Below are positions 1 through 8,902 of a stretch of 49,104 nt of DNA, piece after piece (the first letter of the stretch is position 1; each line of letters starts with the position of its first letter). This DNA comes from Nitrosomonadales bacterium (GTDB lineage: Bacteria > Pseudomonadota > Gammaproteobacteria > Burkholderiales > Gallionellaceae): assembly GCA_016218415.1 (NCBI GenBank), contig JACRED010000046.1, forward strand, positions 1 through 49,104. Direction: 5' to 3'. The translations under genes and the position numbers were made by a program. The notes beneath the pieces are model-generated. The model was not told the DNA's origin and ran no database searches. It saw only the letters and a list, made by a program, of their open reading frames with translations.

Positions 1-3000
1 AATACCGGCACCGTCAATCTGGCGACCGGCACCGGATTGACGCTGGCGGGCACGACCCGGATCTCCGGCGGGTCGCTGGTCGGTGCTGCCGGAGTTGCGC
101 CGGTGGTCACCGCCAGCGGGATATGGATACTGGACAACACCACCCCGCTGGTGCTGGATAACGTTACCGTCAATCACAGCGGCACCATGACGCAAGGCAC
201 GCTGGCGGTCACCTCTCCGGTGATTCTGCAGAACGGCGCGGTCTTGAACAATACCGGTATCGTCAAGCTGAACAACGCCACGTTTACTCAGGGCGTGGGT
301 GCGGTCGGCTCGATCAACAATAATGCGGGCGGCACGTTGATAATTCCGGCGGGCGGCAGCGCTGTGTATGGCACGGGGTTGGTGCTGAGCAATACAGGTA
401 CGCTGACCGCTACCGGCAATCTGGTGGTGGGAACGCTGGTAATCGGAACTGGCGTGACCCAGGACATTACCGGCATCACCATCACCCAGAATGTAACCAA
501 CAACGGCACGATGCAGGTGGTCGGCGGCGGAGTCGGTATGGTCACCGGCGACGTGATCAACAACAGTCTGTTCAACATCACCGGCACAGCCTATATCAAC
601 GGTACGTTCACCAACAGCGCGACAGGAACGGTCAATCTCAACAGCGGCGCGCTGAACGTGCTGCACGGCAGCACCAACTACGGCACGGTGACAGCGAGCG
701 GCGTCAGTCAGATGATCGGCCCATTCAGCAACATGGTGAACTCAGCACTGAACATCACGGGTGGAACAGGCCAGATGTTGAGCATGCTGAACGGTGCGAG
801 CAATGCGGGTGCGATCAACTTCACGGGTCCGAGCACGTTCAGCAGCGAGGCCGATATCGTCAATACCGGCGCGATCAATGTGGCAGCCGGCAGCACGCTG
901 CTGACCCTGCAGGCGGCCGGTTCGGTGTTCCTGGACGGCACGACCAATACGAACGGCAGCAACTTTACGGTGATCGCCAATTCCGACGGGCGCAAAGGCG
1001 GCAACATCCGGATGGGGGCCGGTGCCACCCTCAGCACCGGCGGCGGCAATATCACCTTTGCGGGCGACATCAACGGCGCGGGTGCGGCCCATGGAACCGG
1101 CACGGCAAGCAGCGCCGAGGCGAGCGGCATCTATCTGAGCGGCGCCACCGTGAATGCCGGTTCGGGCAACATCGTCATGACGGGCATCGGTATGGCCGGG
1201 ACTTCGTTCGGGGCGGATGGCATCTACATCGCGGCCTCCAGTCTGGTGCAAACCGGCGGCGCGGGCACGATCACGCTGAACGGCACAGGTGGCGCGGGCG
1301 GAGCCGGATCTTCGTTCAATAGCGGCGTGCGTCTCGGCACGGGCGTGCAGATCACCTCGGTGAACGGCGCCATCACAATCAACGGGCAGGGCGGCGCGGG
1401 CGATCTGGGCAACAACTACGGGATCTACGTGCATAACGGCGCGGCGGTCACCGCCACCGGCACGGGCGCCGTCGCGTTGAACGGTACCGGAGCCGCCACC
1501 GGCACGGACAATGCCGGGGTGCGCGTGTCTGCTTCGGCGGGTGCGACCAAGATCACGACCGCCGGGGGCGCACTCAGCATCAACGGTACTGGTGGTGCGG
1601 GCGGCAACGGTCTGGAGATCGTCGCAGGGACGTTGGTGCAATCCGGAACAGGTCTATTGAGTTTGATTGGAAGCAGCGGCTCTGGCACTCCCAACTATTT
1701 CGGCACCTGGATCGGCGGCGCAAACACGTTGGTAAGTAGCGGCGGCGGCATGAACATTTCCGGCATCAGCAATTCGACCAGCATCAACAACAACCATGGT
1801 GTCAGCATCGACACAGGTGCTCAAGTCAAGACTACGGCAGGCGCGATGACGATCACCGGTACCGCAGGCATTGGCGCAACGAGCGATGCGATATTGCTGT
1901 CCGGTGCAGCGCCGGGAGGAGTCGTGAGTGCGGCTGCAGGTGTGACGCTGAACGGAGCCGCTATCGTTATTACTTCTGGAACAACGGTAACTGGCGACGT
2001 TACATATAATGGAACCTTGAACAACAGCGGCACAGTCACGCTGGCGGGCGTCTCAACTGGCAATGTCAGCAATAACGGTACTTTGATACTGAACACCGCG
2101 ACGGTGAACGGCACGCTGGATAACACCGGTGCGGGCACCGTGACCACCGCGGGCAACAGCACCGTCAGCGGGCTGATTACCAATGCCTCGTCGGCCGCGA
2201 CCGCTTTCGATGTGGCTAATCTCACCGCGCTGAATGCCACAGCCGGTGTGACCAATGCTGCGGGCAGTACCTTCAAGCTTGCGGGCACGATGACCGGGCC
2301 GATGAGCAACGCAGGCATGCTGATTCAGACCGGCGTCCGCAACGGCGCATTGAGCAACAGCGGCACAGCCGGTGTGGGCGGCACAACGACAGGAAATATC
2401 GCCAATGCCGGCGTGCTGACGCTGAACAACGCGACGGTGAACGGCACGCTGGACAACACGGGTACCGTGATCACCTCGGGCAGCAGCTCGGTCAGCGGCC
2501 TGATCACCAATGCTTCGGCAGCGGTGAATGCGATCAGCATCGCGAACCTCGCCACGCTGAACGCCACGGCGGGTGTGATGAACAACGCAGGCAGCACCTT
2601 GATCATTGCCGGCACGCTGGCCGGGCCGGTGAACAACGCGGGCATGTTGAGCCAGACCGGGACGCTGGCGGGCGCTTTGACCAACAGCGGGACGGCGGAT
2701 CTGAACGGCGGCACGATCAGCGGCGCGGTGGATAACCAGTCGATTCTCAATATACTGGGTACGGCAGCCGCTACGCTGGGCGACCTCAACAATACCGGCA
2801 CGCTGACTTACGCTCCGTCGGTCCCGCTGATAATCAACGGCAGTTACACGCAAAGCGGTGCGGGTGCATTGAGCGTGCCGGCCGGATTCGTGATGCAGGC
2901 GGGTACCGACATCACGATCGGCAATGCGGTTTCCATGCCGGGCGGACTCACATTGCAGGCAGGCCGCTCGGTGGGGTTGAATAGCAGTATTCAAACCGGT

Positions 3001-3516
3001 GGCGCGAATTTCGCGGCGATTGCCAACAGCGGCGGCGCGAATAACGGTGTGGCGTCCATCACACTGGGTGCGGGCGCGACTATCGATGCCGGCACCGGAA
3101 ATGTGGTTCTTGCGGTGACCGGCGGCAAGTTCATCAACAATTCAGGGATGGCTGCGCCTGTCACTGCCGCCAGCGGAAAGATTTATTCCACCGACCCTGC
3201 ACTGGATATCCTGGGCGGGATGAAGAACGATTACCAACTCTACAACTGCACTTATACTGCCGGCTGCATGTCGGCGGGCACGGCAGATCCGGGAACGGGG
3301 ATAGGCCTGTATTACTCGCTGGCGCCTGTTACCGAGGCACCCTCCGAGGTATTGGGCGAAATAGCCGATATCAGTTCGCTGTTGACGCTGGAAAGCGCGC
3401 ACGACACGAGTCTGGAAGAAGCTGAAGACAAGCGGAAATCGGAAGAGGTGCTGGTGCCCACAGGGGGCACGGCAAGCGAGAGCGAGCAGGCGCAATCGTT
3501 GCCGGTATGCAGATGA
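1..3516 (+). CDS. Haemagglutinin-type two-partner secretion exoprotein (TpsA), 5'-truncated
   Basis: The reading frame is open from base 1 and has no credible start, so the gene begins outside the window; 1171 residues are visible. The protein is almost entirely Gly/Ala/Thr/Asn/Ser-rich and made of short repeats such as NNSGT, NTGTL and GAGAT, the pattern of right-handed beta-helix adhesins exported by two-partner secretion. The N-terminal secretion (TPS) domain would lie upstream and is not seen. About residues 688-909 contain two tandem 111-residue units. The last ~100 residues differ: a Cys pair (YNCTYTAGC), then an acidic and lysine-containing tail ending in LPVCR. C-terminal cysteines are known to help tether some TpsA proteins to the cell surface, but that is only an analogy here. 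The TpsB-family transporter starts 27 bases downstream, which supports the assignment. Expected location: cell surface or secreted. Confidence 0.85.
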   Translation, partial: NTGTVNLATGTGLTLAGTTRISGGSLVGAAGVAPVVTASGIWILDNTTPLVLDNVTVNHSGTMTQGTLAVTSPVILQNGAVLNNTGIVKLNNATFTQGVGAVGSINNNAGGTLIIPAGGSAVYGTGLVLSNTGTLTATGNLVVGTLVIGTGVTQDITGITITQNVTNNGTMQVVGGGVGMVTGDVINNSLFNITGTAYINGTFTNSATGTVNLNSGALNVLHGSTNYGTVTASGVSQMIGPFSNMVNSALNITGGTGQMLSMLNGASNAGAINFTGPSTFSSEADIVNTGAINVAAGSTLLTLQAAGSVFLDGTTNTNGSNFTVIANSDGRKGGNIRMGAGATLSTGGGNITFAGDINGAGAAHGTGTASSAEASGIYLSGATVNAGSGNIVMTGIGMAGTSFGADGIYIAASSLVQTGGAGTITLNGTGGAGGAGSSFNSGVRLGTGVQITSVNGAITINGQGGAGDLGNNYGIYVHNGAAVTATGTGAVALNGTGAATGTDNAGVRVSASAGATKITTAGGALSINGTGGAGGNGLEIVAGTLVQSGTGLLSLIGSSGSGTPNYFGTWIGGANTLVSSGGGMNISGISNSTSINNNHGVSIDTGAQVKTTAGAMTITGTAGIGATSDAILLSGAAPGGVVSAAAGVTLNGAAIVITSGTTVTGDVTYNGTLNNSGTVTLAGVSTGNVSNNGTLILNTATVNGTLDNTGAGTVTTAGNSTVSGLITNASSAATAFDVANLTALNATAGVTNAAGSTFKLAGTMTGPMSNAGMLIQTGVRNGALSNSGTAGVGGTTTGNIANAGVLTLNNATVNGTLDNTGTVITSGSSSVSGLITNASAAVNAISIANLATLNATAGVMNNAGSTLIIAGTLAGPVNNAGMLSQTGTLAGALTNSGTADLNGGTISGAVDNQSILNILGTAAATLGDLNNTGTLTYAPSVPLIINGSYTQSGAGALSVPAGFVMQAGTDITIGNAVSMPGGLTLQAGRSVGLNSSIQTGGANFAAIANSGGANNGVASITLGAGATIDAGTGNVVLAVTGGKFINNSGMAAPVTAASGKIYSTDPALDILGGMKNDYQLYNCTYTAGCMSAGTADPGTGIGLYYSLAPVTEAPSEVLGEIADISSLLTLESAHDTSLEEAEDKRKSEEVLVPTGGTASESEQAQSLPVCR
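2062..2727 (+). repeat. Tandem 333-bp coding repeat inside the TpsA gene
   Basis: Two direct units of 333 bp (111 codons), about 2062-2394 and 2395-2727. Both contain ATVNGTLDNTG, then SVSGLITNAS (or TVSGLITNAS), then LNATAGV and an SNAG/NNAG-M-L segment at matching offsets. Some stretches are near-identical at the DNA level (for example around 2098 and 2431) while others have diverged, which suggests an old duplication or partial gene conversion. Confidence 0.8.
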
Positions 3517-3543
3517 CATTTATTTTTACCGACGGGATATTCC

Positions 3544-5157
3544 ATGAAACATAAGTCGCTATCCATACCGTTGTTTTGGGCATTGCTTGGCGCCACGCCA
3601 TGGGCGTTGGCCGCAGGCGGGGGCGCTGCTGCGGCAGTCATCGAACAGCCTCCCGAATTGCGCTTCGATATCGTTCGTTACCTGCTGGAAGGCGCGACCC
3701 TGCTGAGCCAGACGGAGGTCGACGCGGCGGTCTCGCCTTATGTGGGGAAACGCAAGGACTTTTCGGATGTGCAGCGCGCGCTGGAGGCGATCGAGGAGGC
3801 CTATGCAAAGCGCGGATTTTCGGCAGTCCATGTGCTGCTGCCGGAGCAGGAACTGGAAAAAGGCACGGTGCGTTTCCGCGTCGTGGAAAGCCGCTTCGGC
3901 AAGGTGGAGGTGAAGGACAACCGCTATGTCAGTGTAGCGAATGTGCTGAATGCGCTGCCTTCGCTGCGCAGCGGCGGCGTGCCGCGTTCGGCGCAGCTGG
4001 CCCGCGAGCTGAAACTCGCCAACGAGAATCCGGCGCGCCAGTTGAACGCTATCCTGAAGGCCGGGGAGAAAGACGAGGAGATCGATACAAAAGTGATCGT
4101 CACCGACAGCAAGCCGTCCAGCTGGAACGCCTCGTTCGACAATACCGGCTCCGCGGAAACCGGATATACCCGGCTGGGGATTTCCTACCGCCATGCCAAC
4201 CTGTTCGATGCGGATCATGTCGCCACGCTCCAGTACGTGACTTCCCCGCAGCATCCGGACCGGGTGAAAGTGGTGGGTGCCAGCTACAAGGTGCCGCTGT
4301 ACGAATCGGGCAACAGCATGGAGTTCTTCGGCGGCTATTCCAATGTAAATGCTTTGGTGAGCAGCTTCTCCAACTTTCGTGGCGGCGGTTTGCTGTTGAG
4401 CGTGCGCTACAATTTTTTGCTGGAACGCATGGGCAAGTTCGATCCGCGTTTTTCGGTTGCTCTGGACAGGCGCGATTTCAAGCGGATCGAGATGATCAAC
4501 GGCAATACCAGCAGCACCGTGTATAACGAGATTGTCGTGATGCCGGTGAGCCTGACCTATGCCGTCCAGGGCAGGTTGGACAAGAGCGATGTCAACTTTA
4601 ACCTGTCCTATTCCGCCAACATACCCGGTTCGTACAAAGGCACGGAGGCTGATTTTGCGGCATATGACAACCCCTTCAACCCCAAACCGCAGGCGCGTTA
4701 TCGCGTCCTGCGATATGGCGCAAGCTATGCGCGTGCGATCGGCGACGGCGGCGCGCAATTCCGCGTGGCGCTGAACGGGCAATCGAGCAGCGACGTGCTG
4801 ATACAGGGCGAGCAGATGCGTTTGGGCGGGGCGGATGCGGTGCGCGGCTTTTCCGAGGGCAGCGAGGGCGGCGCAACCGGCATGCGGCTCAATGTGGAGG
4901 GTTACACGCCGGATTTTGGCAGCGGCGATTGGGGGCTGCGCGCGCTGGTGTTCTATGACCGGGGACAGGCGAGGCCAGCCAATAGCGCCACGACGGTAGC
5001 CGCAGGCGCCGGACTGGGTTTGCGCGCCAGTTTCACCGAGCGGTATGCGATGCGTCTGGATTGGGCGCAGATCAAACAAATAGAAAATCCGAGCGCGGGA
5101 CAGACACAGCGCGTGGGCGATATACGCTGGCATGCCAGTTTGAATGCCAGCTTCTGA
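3544..5157 (+). CDS. TpsB outer-membrane transporter (ShlB/FhaC/HecB family)
   Basis: This 537-residue protein should be the outer-membrane pore that secretes the upstream TpsA exoprotein. Residues 1-24 are a signal peptide (MKHKSLSIPLFWALLGATPWALAA). Residues ~35-110 look like a POTRA_2 domain (FDIVRYLLEGATLLSQTEV, then YAKRGFSAVHVLLPEQ), followed by a second POTRA-like part (RFRVVESRFGKVEV). From ~190 on there are alternating amphipathic strands of a 16-strand barrel, including the conserved LRLGGADAVRGF-like segment (MRLGGADAVRGF, ~425-436), and a C-terminal Phe (LNASF). The length fits the family. It starts 27 bases after the exoprotein and ends 15 bases before the FecR gene, so the three probably form one operon. 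No strong ribosome binding site is visible before the ATG. Confidence 0.93.
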   Translation: MKHKSLSIPLFWALLGATPWALAAGGGAAAAVIEQPPELRFDIVRYLLEGATLLSQTEVDAAVSPYVGKRKDFSDVQRALEAIEEAYAKRGFSAVHVLLPEQELEKGTVRFRVVESRFGKVEVKDNRYVSVANVLNALPSLRSGGVPRSAQLARELKLANENPARQLNAILKAGEKDEEIDTKVIVTDSKPSSWNASFDNTGSAETGYTRLGISYRHANLFDADHVATLQYVTSPQHPDRVKVVGASYKVPLYESGNSMEFFGGYSNVNALVSSFSNFRGGGLLLSVRYNFLLERMGKFDPRFSVALDRRDFKRIEMINGNTSSTVYNEIVVMPVSLTYAVQGRLDKSDVNFNLSYSANIPGSYKGTEADFAAYDNPFNPKPQARYRVLRYGASYARAIGDGGAQFRVALNGQSSSDVLIQGEQMRLGGADAVRGFSEGSEGGATGMRLNVEGYTPDFGSGDWGLRALVFYDRGQARPANSATTVAAGAGLGLRASFTERYAMRLDWAQIKQIENPSAGQTQRVGDIRWHASLNASF

Positions 5158-5172
5158 CAGACGAGGTATGAG

Positions 5173-6570
5173 ATGAAAACTGCTATCCCATTATTTGCGG
5201 CGTTGCTGATGTTGATCTCGACGGTGGCGCAGGCTGCCGGAGAAAAGGCGGGCACAGTCGGCTATATGAGCGGCGCGCTGGTGGCACAGCGTCTGGACGG
5301 CACGATCAAGGTGCTCGCGCCCAAGTCTGAAGTGTTCGCGGGCGATATGCTGATCACCGCCAAGGACAGCTATGCCCAGGTGAAGATGAATGACGGCACG
5401 CAAATGACCTTGCGCCCCAATTCCAATCTGCGCATCGAGGCGTTCCAGTTCAACAGGGAAACACCGCAGACCGACAATGCGGTATTGCGCCTGCTCAAGG
5501 GCGGGTTCCGCACCGTGACGGGGCTGATTGGCAAGCGCGGCAATGCCGATGCGTACAAGTTGCGCGCGGCAGCCGCGACGATCGGGATACGCGGCACGGA
5601 TTTCACGTCGCGTCTGTGCGCCAGCAAGGATTGCAAGGACGATGACGAGGAAGCCGCGAAACCGGCAGCCGCACCGCAGGCATTGCCGCAGCAGGTGATC
5701 GGGCGGGTGATGCTGGTGCAGGGCGAGTTGTCCGCGAAAGAGGCGGGCGGCAAGGTACGCCAGCTGATCCTGGGCGGTCTGGTGTACGAGGGCGACGCGC
5801 TGACTACCGGCGCCAAGTCCCATGCGGTGGTGGCCTTCCGCGACGAGGGGCGGGTGACCCTGCAGGAGAACACCGTGTTCCAGGTCGAGAAATTCAAGTA
5901 CGACAAGGTTGCGTCGCAGGAAAATGCCGTGATGAAACTGCTCAAGGGCGGTGTGCGTGTCGTCACCGGTCTGATCGGCCGGGCGCGCCATGACAATTAT
6001 CTGTTCAAGGTGGCCAGCGCCACGATAGGGATACGCGGCACGGGCTTCGATGCGTGGTGTAACGGACCCTGCGCGAGCGGTGCGGACAATCCGGGTGCGA
6101 CACCGGGCAATCCGCTGGACGGCGCCGGGGTCTATGTCTGGCAGGGCGAGGTCATGCTGGTATCGCCGGGAGGCTCGTTCATCGTCGCGATACAACAGGC
6201 GGCGATCATCGCGCGCGATACCGGCAAACCGATGCGCATCATCGCCATTCCGCCCTCCATTACCGACAATAAGACGCCGCGTCCTGATAGCGTGCCGGTG
6301 GATGTGGAAAAACTGTTCGGCAACGATGCGAATGCGGGCGATGCGGGGTTATATGTGACGGTGCACGACGGCCAGGTGGTGCTCATGCAGGACGGGAAAG
6401 CGCTGGACCTGGGACGCGGCGAGACCGGCTTCGCCAGGGATGAGATATTGGCGCGGCTGGCAACCACACCGGCATTCATGGACGGCGATCCCAAAATGGA
6501 TCCAACCGGCGACACCCTGAAGGATAGCGACAAGCACCCCGGCATACCGGAGGGCGGCTGCAAGCTCTGA
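5173..6570 (+). CDS. Secreted protein with two FecR domains, third gene of the TPS operon
   Basis: A 465-residue protein with a signal peptide (MKTAIPLFAALLMLISTVAQAAG). It contains two copies of a FecR-type domain, ~residues 50-150 and ~210-300. Each copy runs GD-L-T---S-A-V---D, then an asparagine-containing strand, LLKGGxRxVTGLIG, and ends with ATIGIRGTxF. Each repeat is followed by a cysteine-containing loop (RLCASKDC; WCNGPC). There is no N-terminal cytoplasmic or transmembrane segment as in sigma-regulator FecR, so it is a periplasmic or surface-exposed stand-alone version. An SD-like GAGG lies 7 bases before the ATG. The operon position after TpsA/TpsB suggests a role in exoprotein folding, anchoring or surface display; this is inference only. 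The gene ends ~30 bases before a strong terminator. Confidence 0.85.
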   Translation: MKTAIPLFAALLMLISTVAQAAGEKAGTVGYMSGALVAQRLDGTIKVLAPKSEVFAGDMLITAKDSYAQVKMNDGTQMTLRPNSNLRIEAFQFNRETPQTDNAVLRLLKGGFRTVTGLIGKRGNADAYKLRAAAATIGIRGTDFTSRLCASKDCKDDDEEAAKPAAAPQALPQQVIGRVMLVQGELSAKEAGGKVRQLILGGLVYEGDALTTGAKSHAVVAFRDEGRVTLQENTVFQVEKFKYDKVASQENAVMKLLKGGVRVVTGLIGRARHDNYLFKVASATIGIRGTGFDAWCNGPCASGADNPGATPGNPLDGAGVYVWQGEVMLVSPGGSFIVAIQQAAIIARDTGKPMRIIAIPPSITDNKTPRPDSVPVDVEKLFGNDANAGDAGLYVTVHDGQVVLMQDGKALDLGRGETGFARDEILARLATTPAFMDGDPKMDPTGDTLKDSDKHPGIPEGGCKL

Positions 6571-6603
6571 CGCGCCACCCCGTATCTTTGACGGTCTACT
6601 CGA

Positions 6604-6634
6604 ATGCCGTGGCCGGCTCGCCACGGCATTTTTT
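6604..6634 (+). terminator. Rho-independent terminator of the TPS/FecR operon
   Basis: A perfect 9-bp stem (ATGCCGTGG / CCACGGCAT) with an 8-base loop is followed by six T residues on the plus strand. It sits 34 bases after the FecR stop and just before the convergent trxC gene. There is no T-run on the minus side, so it mainly serves the plus-strand operon. Confidence 0.9.
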
Positions 6635-6642
6635 ATGGAGAT

Positions 6643-7077
6643 TTAAGTCTTGCTGCGCGCCCAGCGCACGATGCCGCCGGCATCCATCGCGCCGGCCTGC
6701 CGCGCGATTTCGCGCCCACCCTTGAACAGCGCGAGGGTGGGGATGCTGCGGATGTTGTAACGCGCCCCCAGTTCCTGCGCTTCTTCGGTGTTCAACTTGG
6801 CCAGCCGCATCCCCGGCTCGAGTTGCGCCGCAGCCTGGACAAAAGCGGGCGCCATCATCCGGCACGGGCCGCACCACGGCGCCCAGAAATCCACCAGCAC
6901 CGGGATATCGTTGCGGTTGATGTGCAGCGCAAAATTGCCGTTGTTCAATTCCACGGGATGCGCACCGAACAATGGGCGTTTGCATTTGCCGCATACAGGT
7001 TGCCCGGTCAGCTTGGCGGCAGGCACACGGTTGGTCGCATCGCAATGCGGGCAGACGATATGCAGGGATTCAGTCAT
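6643..7077 (-). CDS. trxC: Thioredoxin 2 (TrxC)
   Basis: A cytoplasmic disulfide reductase of 144 residues. The N-terminus holds the zinc ribbon typical of thioredoxin 2 (CPHC near residue 9 and CGKC near residue 29). The thioredoxin fold follows, with the active site WCGPC (FWAPWCGPCRMM, ~residue 67) and the cis-proline segment IPTLALF. Zinc ribbon plus WCGPC distinguishes TrxC from TrxA. The start is the internal ATG of MTESLHIVCPHC: it lies 8 bases after a TGGAG Shine-Dalgarno sequence, and the homologous sequence begins there. The frame can be opened 15 codons further upstream, but without family support. Confidence 0.93.
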   Translation of the reverse strand: MTESLHIVCPHCDATNRVPAAKLTGQPVCGKCKRPLFGAHPVELNNGNFALHINRNDIPVLVDFWAPWCGPCRMMAPAFVQAAAQLEPGMRLAKLNTEEAQELGARYNIRSIPTLALFKGGREIARQAGAMDAGGIVRWARSKT

Positions 7078-7138
7078 GACTGGCTCCAGTGATAGGCGAT
7101 TGCGCTGGATATGGTGCCGCAACCAGAAAAATCAAGGG

Positions 7139-7193
7139 GTAGGAACGGGCCATACCCGCGATTAAGCGGCTCGCGGGCATGGCCCGCCCCTAC
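7139..7193. repeat. REP-like inverted repeat with GTAGG/CCTAC ends
   Basis: Two imperfect arms of about 22 bases (GTAGGAACGGGCCATACCCGCG and its near-complement ending GCCCCTAC) flank a ~10-base centre in the trxC to DJ-1 intergenic region. The ends match those of the palindrome at 26803-26830, so it looks like one member of an interspersed palindromic repeat family. It could also act as a terminator for the minus-strand gene upstream (7225-7767), although no T-run follows. Confidence 0.7.
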
Positions 7194-7224
7194 ATTCTGT
7201 AATATTTGCAGTGCTGTAATCAGA

Positions 7225-7767
7225 TTAACGCTGCAAGCCCGCTTCGACTTCCTGGCGTTTTTCCCTGCCGGCTAGCCTCTCCGCCAGCAGGAGCGCGAAA
7301 TCCATTGCCGTGCCAGGACCGCGCGAGGTGATCAGATTGCCGTCTTCGACGACCGCCGACTTCTGCGGTTTTACCGCAGGAAAGGGCGCGAGTGCGCCGG
7401 GAAAACTGGTGGCTTGCCTGCCGTCGAGCAAACCGGCGGTGGCGAGCACTGATGGCGCAGCGCAGATCGCGGCGACATATTTCCCCTGCTGCGCCATTTG
7501 TTTGATCAGCTGCAACACGCGGGCGTCCGCTTTGAGGTTGTTGGTGCCCGGTTGTCCGCCGGGCAATACCACCATGTCGTAGTGGTGCTGCAGGGCTTCA
7601 TCCAGCGTGGTGTCTGGCGTGATCATTACACTGCGGCTGCCGCGCAACGAGCCCGCATGCAAGCCCGCCAGGGTGACCGAGACGCCGGCGCGGCGCAGGA
7701 TATTGACGATGGTGATGGCTTCCAGTTCTTCACTGCCATCGGCGAACAGGATCAGGGCGGTTTTCAT
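7225..7767 (-). CDS. DJ-1/PfpI family protein (YajL/ThiJ-like)
   Basis: A 180-residue single-domain protein of the DJ-1 clade. The N-terminal strand and the conserved Glu are present (ILFADGSEELEAITIVNILRRAG). The nucleophile-elbow cysteine is in AAICAAPSVLATAGLLDG (Cys ~105), and the C-terminal region has the LITSRGPGTAMDFAL motif typical of YajL/DJ-1. Family members are linked to protection against oxidative or carbonyl stress; their enzymatic role (chaperone, deglycase or glyoxalase) is debated. It is a monocistronic-looking gene between cysB and trxC on the same strand. No clear ribosome binding site precedes the ATG. Confidence 0.88.
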   Translation of the reverse strand: MKTALILFADGSEELEAITIVNILRRAGVSVTLAGLHAGSLRGSRSVMITPDTTLDEALQHHYDMVVLPGGQPGTNNLKADARVLQLIKQMAQQGKYVAAICAAPSVLATAGLLDGRQATSFPGALAPFPAVKPQKSAVVEDGNLITSRGPGTAMDFALLLAERLAGREKRQEVEAGLQR

Positions 7768-7859
7768 GGTCGGGACGGTTCGGGTTGTCGGTCGGGTAAG
7801 GGTAATTTACGCACAACAGCGCAGCGTGACAAGGGCCTGTTTACGTTGCGTTGGCCGGC

Positions 7860-8792
7860 TCAGCCATGGTGCGAAATATGCATAGCCTCCGCCACCACTG
7901 CGCGAGTCAGGTGCGGGGCGAACAGTTCGATGAAATCGTATGTGTAGCCGCGCAGGTATTCGTTTCTGCGTATCGCGAGCCGCGTGGTATTGGGCTTGAA
8001 CAGGTTGCCGGTCCGTATCATGCACAGATGGCGGTCGCGCTCCGGAACGAAGGCGATGTCGGCGAGGATGCCGATGCCCAGCCCTATCTCAACATAGGTC
8101 TTGATCACGTCGGCATCGATCGCGGTGAGCGCGATGTCGGGTTCGATCCCGGCGCCGGCGAATGCTTCGTCGATCTTGCCACGGCCGCTGAAGGCGGAGT
8201 CGTAGGTGATGATCGGGTATTGCGCGATCTTCGCCAGCGTCAGCTTCTTTTCATCCAGCAACGGGTGTCTGGCCGGAACGACCACGCAGTGATGCCATTC
8301 GTAGCACGGCAGGGTGACGAGTCCGTCATACAGCGACAGGCTCTCGGTGGCGATGCCGAGATTGGCTTCGCCGCTCAGCACCTGTTCGGCGATCTGGGTC
8401 GGGTTTCCCTGATGCAGACCCAGCGTCACACCGGGGTAACGTTTCATGAATTGCTTGACCACCTGCGGCAGGGCGTAGCGCGCCTGGGTGTGGGTGGTGG
8501 CGATAATCAGGTTGCCGCTGTCCTGCGAATGGAATTCCTGGGCCGCCTGCTTGAGATTTTCCGCATCGTGCAGCATGCGCTGCGCGATTTCCAGAACGGC
8601 CTTGCCGGGCTTGGTGACGGCCACGATGCGTTTGCCGCTGCGCACGAAGATCTCGATACCCAGCTCATCTTCCAGTAGCTTGATCTGCTTGCTGATGCCC
8701 GGCTGCGAGGTGTACAGCGCGCTGGCCGCGTCGGAGATATTCAGCCCGCAGCGCACGATCTCGTTGAGGTAACGCAGTTGCTGCAAATTCAT
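7860..8792 (-). CDS. cysB: CysB-type LysR-family transcriptional regulator
   Basis: A 310-residue LysR regulator. The N-terminal winged helix-turn-helix reads MNLQQLRYLNEIVRCGLNIS and SQPGISKQIKLLEDELG, the sequence type of CysB/Cbl rather than of general LysR proteins. The effector domain (~90-300) contains the conserved ATTHTQARYALP, QGNPTQIAEQV and ADVIKTYVEIGLGIGI segments that shape the sulfate/N-acetylserine pocket in CysB. A strong GGAGG lies 4 bases before the ATG. It is divergent from the TSUP-cysIHDN operon and shares a 110-base control region with it, as expected for the activator of that operon. CysB and its paralogue Cbl cannot be separated by eye with certainty. Confidence 0.88.
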   Translation of the reverse strand: MNLQQLRYLNEIVRCGLNISDAASALYTSQPGISKQIKLLEDELGIEIFVRSGKRIVAVTKPGKAVLEIAQRMLHDAENLKQAAQEFHSQDSGNLIIATTHTQARYALPQVVKQFMKRYPGVTLGLHQGNPTQIAEQVLSGEANLGIATESLSLYDGLVTLPCYEWHHCVVVPARHPLLDEKKLTLAKIAQYPIITYDSAFSGRGKIDEAFAGAGIEPDIALTAIDADVIKTYVEIGLGIGILADIAFVPERDRHLCMIRTGNLFKPNTTRLAIRRNEYLRGYTYDFIELFAPHLTRAVVAEAMHISHHG

Positions 8793-8902
8793 GATACCTC
8801 CTCATATACTCAATGGTTATAAGATACTAACATAAAAGTATTTTGGAATATAAGTTGTCAGACCTAGAATGCCTGCCATTGATTCCAAGTGGGCGGTAAA
8901 GC
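8793..8902. promoter_or_regulatory. Divergent control region between cysB and the sulfate assimilation operon
   Basis: This 110-base gap is clearly AT-richer than its surroundings, centred on 8815-8860 (GGTTATAAGATACTAACATA and following bases). It separates the divergent cysB and TSUP starts, so it should contain both promoters and the CysB binding sites. No unambiguous -35/-10 pair was assigned. The function is inferred from position and base composition. Confidence 0.55.

Noticed and set aside
742..1641. Long antisense ORFs opposite the exoprotein gene (also at 2053-2994)
   Set aside because: GC-rich, repetitive coding DNA gives long open frames by chance. The translations are Arg/Ala/Pro-rich with no domain or start signal.
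7139..7193. CRISPR or tRNA-like structure
   Set aside because: There is a single inverted repeat with no spacing series; no CRISPR array or cas gene was seen anywhere in the window.
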